Assembly: GCA_030424825.1 (NCBI GenBank)
Contig: JAUHWE010000226.1
Location: 1 to 7,300 of the forward strand
Source: Verrucomicrobiia bacterium
GTDB taxonomy: Bacteria > Verrucomicrobiota > Verrucomicrobiia > Opitutales > Opitutaceae
Direction: 5' to 3'
DNA length: 7,300 nt
Of the stretch, positions 6,304 to 7,300 are shown in pieces. The translations under genes and the position numbers were made by a program. The notes below the pieces were generated by a model. That model saw only the letters and a list, made by a program, of their open reading frames with translations. It searched no databases and had not been told where the DNA came from. Within the stretch, counting starts at the first letter, position 1, and each line of letters begins with the position of its first letter.

Positions 6304-6389
6304 GACGGGGTGCAGACTTAATTGCGGCACGTCCTATGCTCAATAGATCCTACAGATGAAGTGAAATAAAAAAAGAAACCCAAAAGCGG

Positions 6390-6418
6390 TTGAAAGATTT
6401 TTCAGGTAATAATTTAAA
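6390..6418 (+). promoter_or_regulatory. Possible sigma-70-type promoter of the DUF3016 gene
   Basis: TTGAAA (6390-6395, 5 of 6) and TTTAAA (6413-6418, 4 of 6) are separated by 17 bp, preceded by an A-rich stretch like an UP element. The predicted start near 6425 gives a leader of about 78 nt. The -10 match is modest. Confidence 0.3.
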
Positions 6419-6469
6419 CAATCTGGCTGGATTCTAAAATAACTTAACTCTTTGAATCCGGCATGGGGT

Positions 6470-6483
6470 GAATAACGAATAAC
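6470..6483 (+). repeat. Tandem heptamer GAATAAC x2
   Basis: Two adjacent copies of GAATAAC lie immediately upstream of the DUF3016 ribosome binding site, within the predicted leader. Short and possibly chance. Confidence 0.4.
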
Positions 6484-6487
6484 GTAA

Positions 6488-6494
6488 AAGGAGG
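6488..6494 (+). promoter_or_regulatory. Very strong ribosome binding site of the DUF3016 gene
   Basis: AAGGAGG, a full anti-16S match, stands 8 nt before the ATG at 6503. It is the best Shine-Dalgarno in the window and fixes the start. It suggests high translation of the exported protein. Confidence 0.8.
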
Positions 6495-6502
6495 ATGTAA
6501 CG

Positions 6503-7063
6503 ATGAATAATGTTAAAAGACTCAGTAGTGTGTTAGTGATAATGTCTATCCTGGCGCTGCCAAGTATAGCTGACAGTCGTGATGGGAAGTCGTCAAATGA
6601 ATACGACGTTGTCGTTAAGGTTGATTTTTCTAATCCATCTGGGTACAGGGATATCAACTTTGATGGAATGAACACGGATAAAGGACACCAGTTCGTGCTT
6701 AATGAAATACGGGATGTCTACAGGTCTGAAGCTCAGAAACATTTGCCGAAAGGGTATACCTTGGACGTAAGGGTCCAGGACATCGATTTGGCAGGGGAGT
6801 ACGAGCCGGAACGTTTGCCTGAGAACAATGTTCGTATCGACAAGGATATCTATCCGCCTCGAATCAAGTTCGAGTATCAGATTCTTGACGACGAAAATAA
6901 GGTGATTCTGGAAGGTCGAGAAACCTTGACCGATCTGAATTATCTGAACAACCCCGTTGGCGCATTGAGAAGGGGAGAGAAAGTGACTTTTGATGTGGCG
7001 GCACTCATACGGGACTGGATGAATGGTTCGATGAGCCGCAAACTGAGAGAGTATACGACGTAA
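6503..7063 (+). CDS. Exported DUF3016 family protein
   Basis: A 186-residue protein of unknown function. Residues 1-23 are a signal peptide: Lys-5/Arg-6, a hydrophobic core (LSSVLVIMSILALP), then a likely cleavage after SIA. The mature part matches the DUF3016 pattern: a first strand VVVKVDFSNPSGYRDI (about 36-51), a helix, LPKGYTLDVRVQDIDLAGEYEP (81-102), the YPPRIKFEYQILDD segment (117-130) and GRETLTDLNY (138-147). There is no lipobox or membrane segment after the signal peptide, so it is probably periplasmic or secreted. It appears monocistronic, with its own leader and a strong terminator. I mainly associate the family with Gammaproteobacteria, where it is uncharacterised, so its presence here is mildly unusual. 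No catalytic residues are evident. Confidence 0.88.
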   Translation: MNNVKRLSSVLVIMSILALPSIADSRDGKSSNEYDVVVKVDFSNPSGYRDINFDGMNTDKGHQFVLNEIRDVYRSEAQKHLPKGYTLDVRVQDIDLAGEYEPERLPENNVRIDKDIYPPRIKFEYQILDDENKVILEGRETLTDLNYLNNPVGALRRGEKVTFDVAALIRDWMNGSMSRKLREYTT

Positions 7064-7076
7064 AGAGAGTCTTTAC
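7060..7076 (+). other. Hairpin overlapping the DUF3016 stop codon
   Basis: GTAAAGA (7060-7066) and TCTTTAC (7070-7076) form a perfect 7-bp stem with a GAG loop, and the TAA stop (7061-7063) lies inside the stem. With one bulged T the stem extends by GAC/GTC (7057-7059 and 7078-7080). It precedes the intrinsic terminator by about 17 nt. Confidence 0.5.
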
Positions 7077-7093
7077 TGTCAGAGATAGTACCG

Positions 7094-7124
7094 AGGCCTC
7101 TGGACCGACTCCAGAGGCCTTTTT
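7094..7124 (+). terminator. Rho-independent terminator of the DUF3016 gene
   Basis: GGCCTCTGGA (7095-7104), loop CCGAC, TCCAGAGGCC (7110-7119), then TTTTT (7120-7124). The stem is a perfect 10 bp, 11 bp with A7094-T7120. The T tract is on the plus-strand side only, so it serves the DUF3016 transcript. Confidence 0.93.
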
Positions 7125-7135
7125 GTTCGCTTTCG

Positions 7136-7145
7136 GATAGCTATC
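7136..7145. repeat. Perfect 10-bp palindrome GATAGCTATC
   Basis: GATAGCTATC reads the same on both strands. It sits in the convergent gap just after the terminator. No known function can be assigned. Confidence 0.45.
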
Positions 7146-7157
7146 TTGCAGTTATGT

Positions 7158-7184
7158 GGCGAATCGATTCGCCGGAAATCGATT
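7158..7184. repeat. Nested palindromes at the end of the convergent gene
   Basis: GGCGAATCGATTCGCC (7158-7173) is a perfect 16-bp palindrome. Its core AATCGATT (7162-7169) recurs at 7177-7184 after 7 bp, so two alternative hairpins are possible. The second copy overlaps the stop codon of the minus-strand gene. No T tract follows on the minus strand, so it is at best an imperfect terminator and may be a protein site. Confidence 0.5.
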
Positions 7185-7300
7185 ATTCCTTGTCTAAGCT
7201 ATCGACGACAACCGCTCCCATAGAAGCGGGGAAGGAAAGTATTATCATTCGTTTGAGTCCGACAACCGGTTCTTCCAGTATTGGCATGCGGTCAATGGCA
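7183..7300 (-). CDS. C-terminal end of an unidentified, probably membrane, protein (runs off right edge)
   Basis: A minus-strand frame is open from the right edge to the TAA at 7185-7183 and gives 38 residues. It reads [13 protein letters not shown], then [19 protein letters not shown] and DSLDKE. The positively charged GLKR followed by a hydrophobic run and a short polar tail looks like a last transmembrane helix. The LSFPASMGA pattern reminds me of the DUF2391/TIGR02587 integral membrane family, but this is a weak resemblance over too few residues. It is convergent with the DUF3016 gene, with about 120 bp between the stops. Confidence 0.6.
   Translation of the reverse strand, partial: AIDRMPILEEPVVGLKRMIILSFPASMGAVVVDSLDKE

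Larger units (their letters stand above)
6062..6502. other. 441-bp non-coding stretch between cbpM and the DUF3016 gene
   Basis: I see no credible gene here. The plus strand has only very short open frames, and the long minus-strand frame overlaps cbpM antisense and shows no recognisable protein. There is no clear terminator after cbpM (a GGCGCC-centred element near 6120 has no T tract). It holds an inverted repeat (6204-6220), a 9-bp direct repeat (6272-6280 and 6295-6303), another 9-bp repeat GTTTAGGTT (6100-6108 and 6250-6258), a bulged inverted pair GGACG/CGTCC (6303-6307 and 6330-6334) and an A-rich segment (6364-6380). The last 100 bp probably contain the promoter of the next gene. Confidence 0.6.

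Noticed and set aside
5846..6343. Open frame of 165 codons on the minus strand over cbpM and the following gap
   Set aside because: Its 3' half is antisense to cbpM, its composition is unlike a folded protein, and no family is recognisable.
6364..6393. Minus-strand terminator from the A-rich run (T tract on minus) with AACC/GGTT
   Set aside because: The stem would be only 4 bp and no minus-strand gene ends there.
6340..6675. Minus-strand frame of 111 codons overlapping the DUF3016 start
   Set aside because: It is antisense to the signal peptide and ribosome binding site of a better gene and lacks any domain.
1..7300. Insertion sequence, CRISPR array, tRNA or rRNA
   Set aside because: No transposase, terminal repeats, regularly spaced repeats or RNA-gene signatures were seen on either strand.

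Overview
The window looks like chromosome of a PVC-superphylum bacterium, most likely Verrucomicrobiota and less likely Planctomycetota. The main pointer is the minus-strand pair of a planctomycete-type cytochrome/DUF1549/DUF1553 protein and a Tat-exported DUF1501 protein, which is typical of that superphylum. Base composition appears near 50% GC by eye, and coding is dense with short gaps. No mobile element, tRNA, rRNA or CRISPR array is visible.

Left part, minus strand (1-3580): a promoter near 3548-3577 drives a 1000-residue secreted DUF1549/DUF1553 protein with a CxxCH haem site. A DUF1501 gene follows 67 bp downstream and runs off the left edge. Such pairs are thought to act together in the periplasm, probably on polysaccharide or sulfated substrates, but their biochemistry is largely unknown.

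Middle part, plus strand (3600-6061): a compact protein-quality-control operon encodes two different small heat-shock proteins (Hsp20), a class B J-domain co-chaperone of the CbpA type, and a CbpM-like MerR-fold modulator. It reads from a very good -24/-12 (sigma-54) promoter at 3739-3755. A palindrome about 140 bp upstream of the predicted start could bind an enhancer-binding protein. The predicted leader is short, AU-rich and able to pair with the first ribosome binding site. Two back-to-back hairpins fill the gap between the second hsp20 and dnaJ. The likely logic is that Hsp20 proteins hold unfolded clients, the J protein passes them to a DnaK encoded elsewhere, and CbpM tunes the J protein.

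Right part (6062-7300): a 441-bp non-coding stretch with several small inverted and direct repeats precedes a monocistronic exported DUF3016 protein, which has an ideal ribosome binding site. It ends in a hairpin over its stop codon followed by a textbook intrinsic terminator. A convergent minus-strand gene, seen only as its last 38 codons, enters from the right edge. The convergent gap also holds two perfect palindromes.

The most interesting part is the sigma-54-type control of a complete holdase/J-protein/J-modulator operon, with structured RNA at two points in it.
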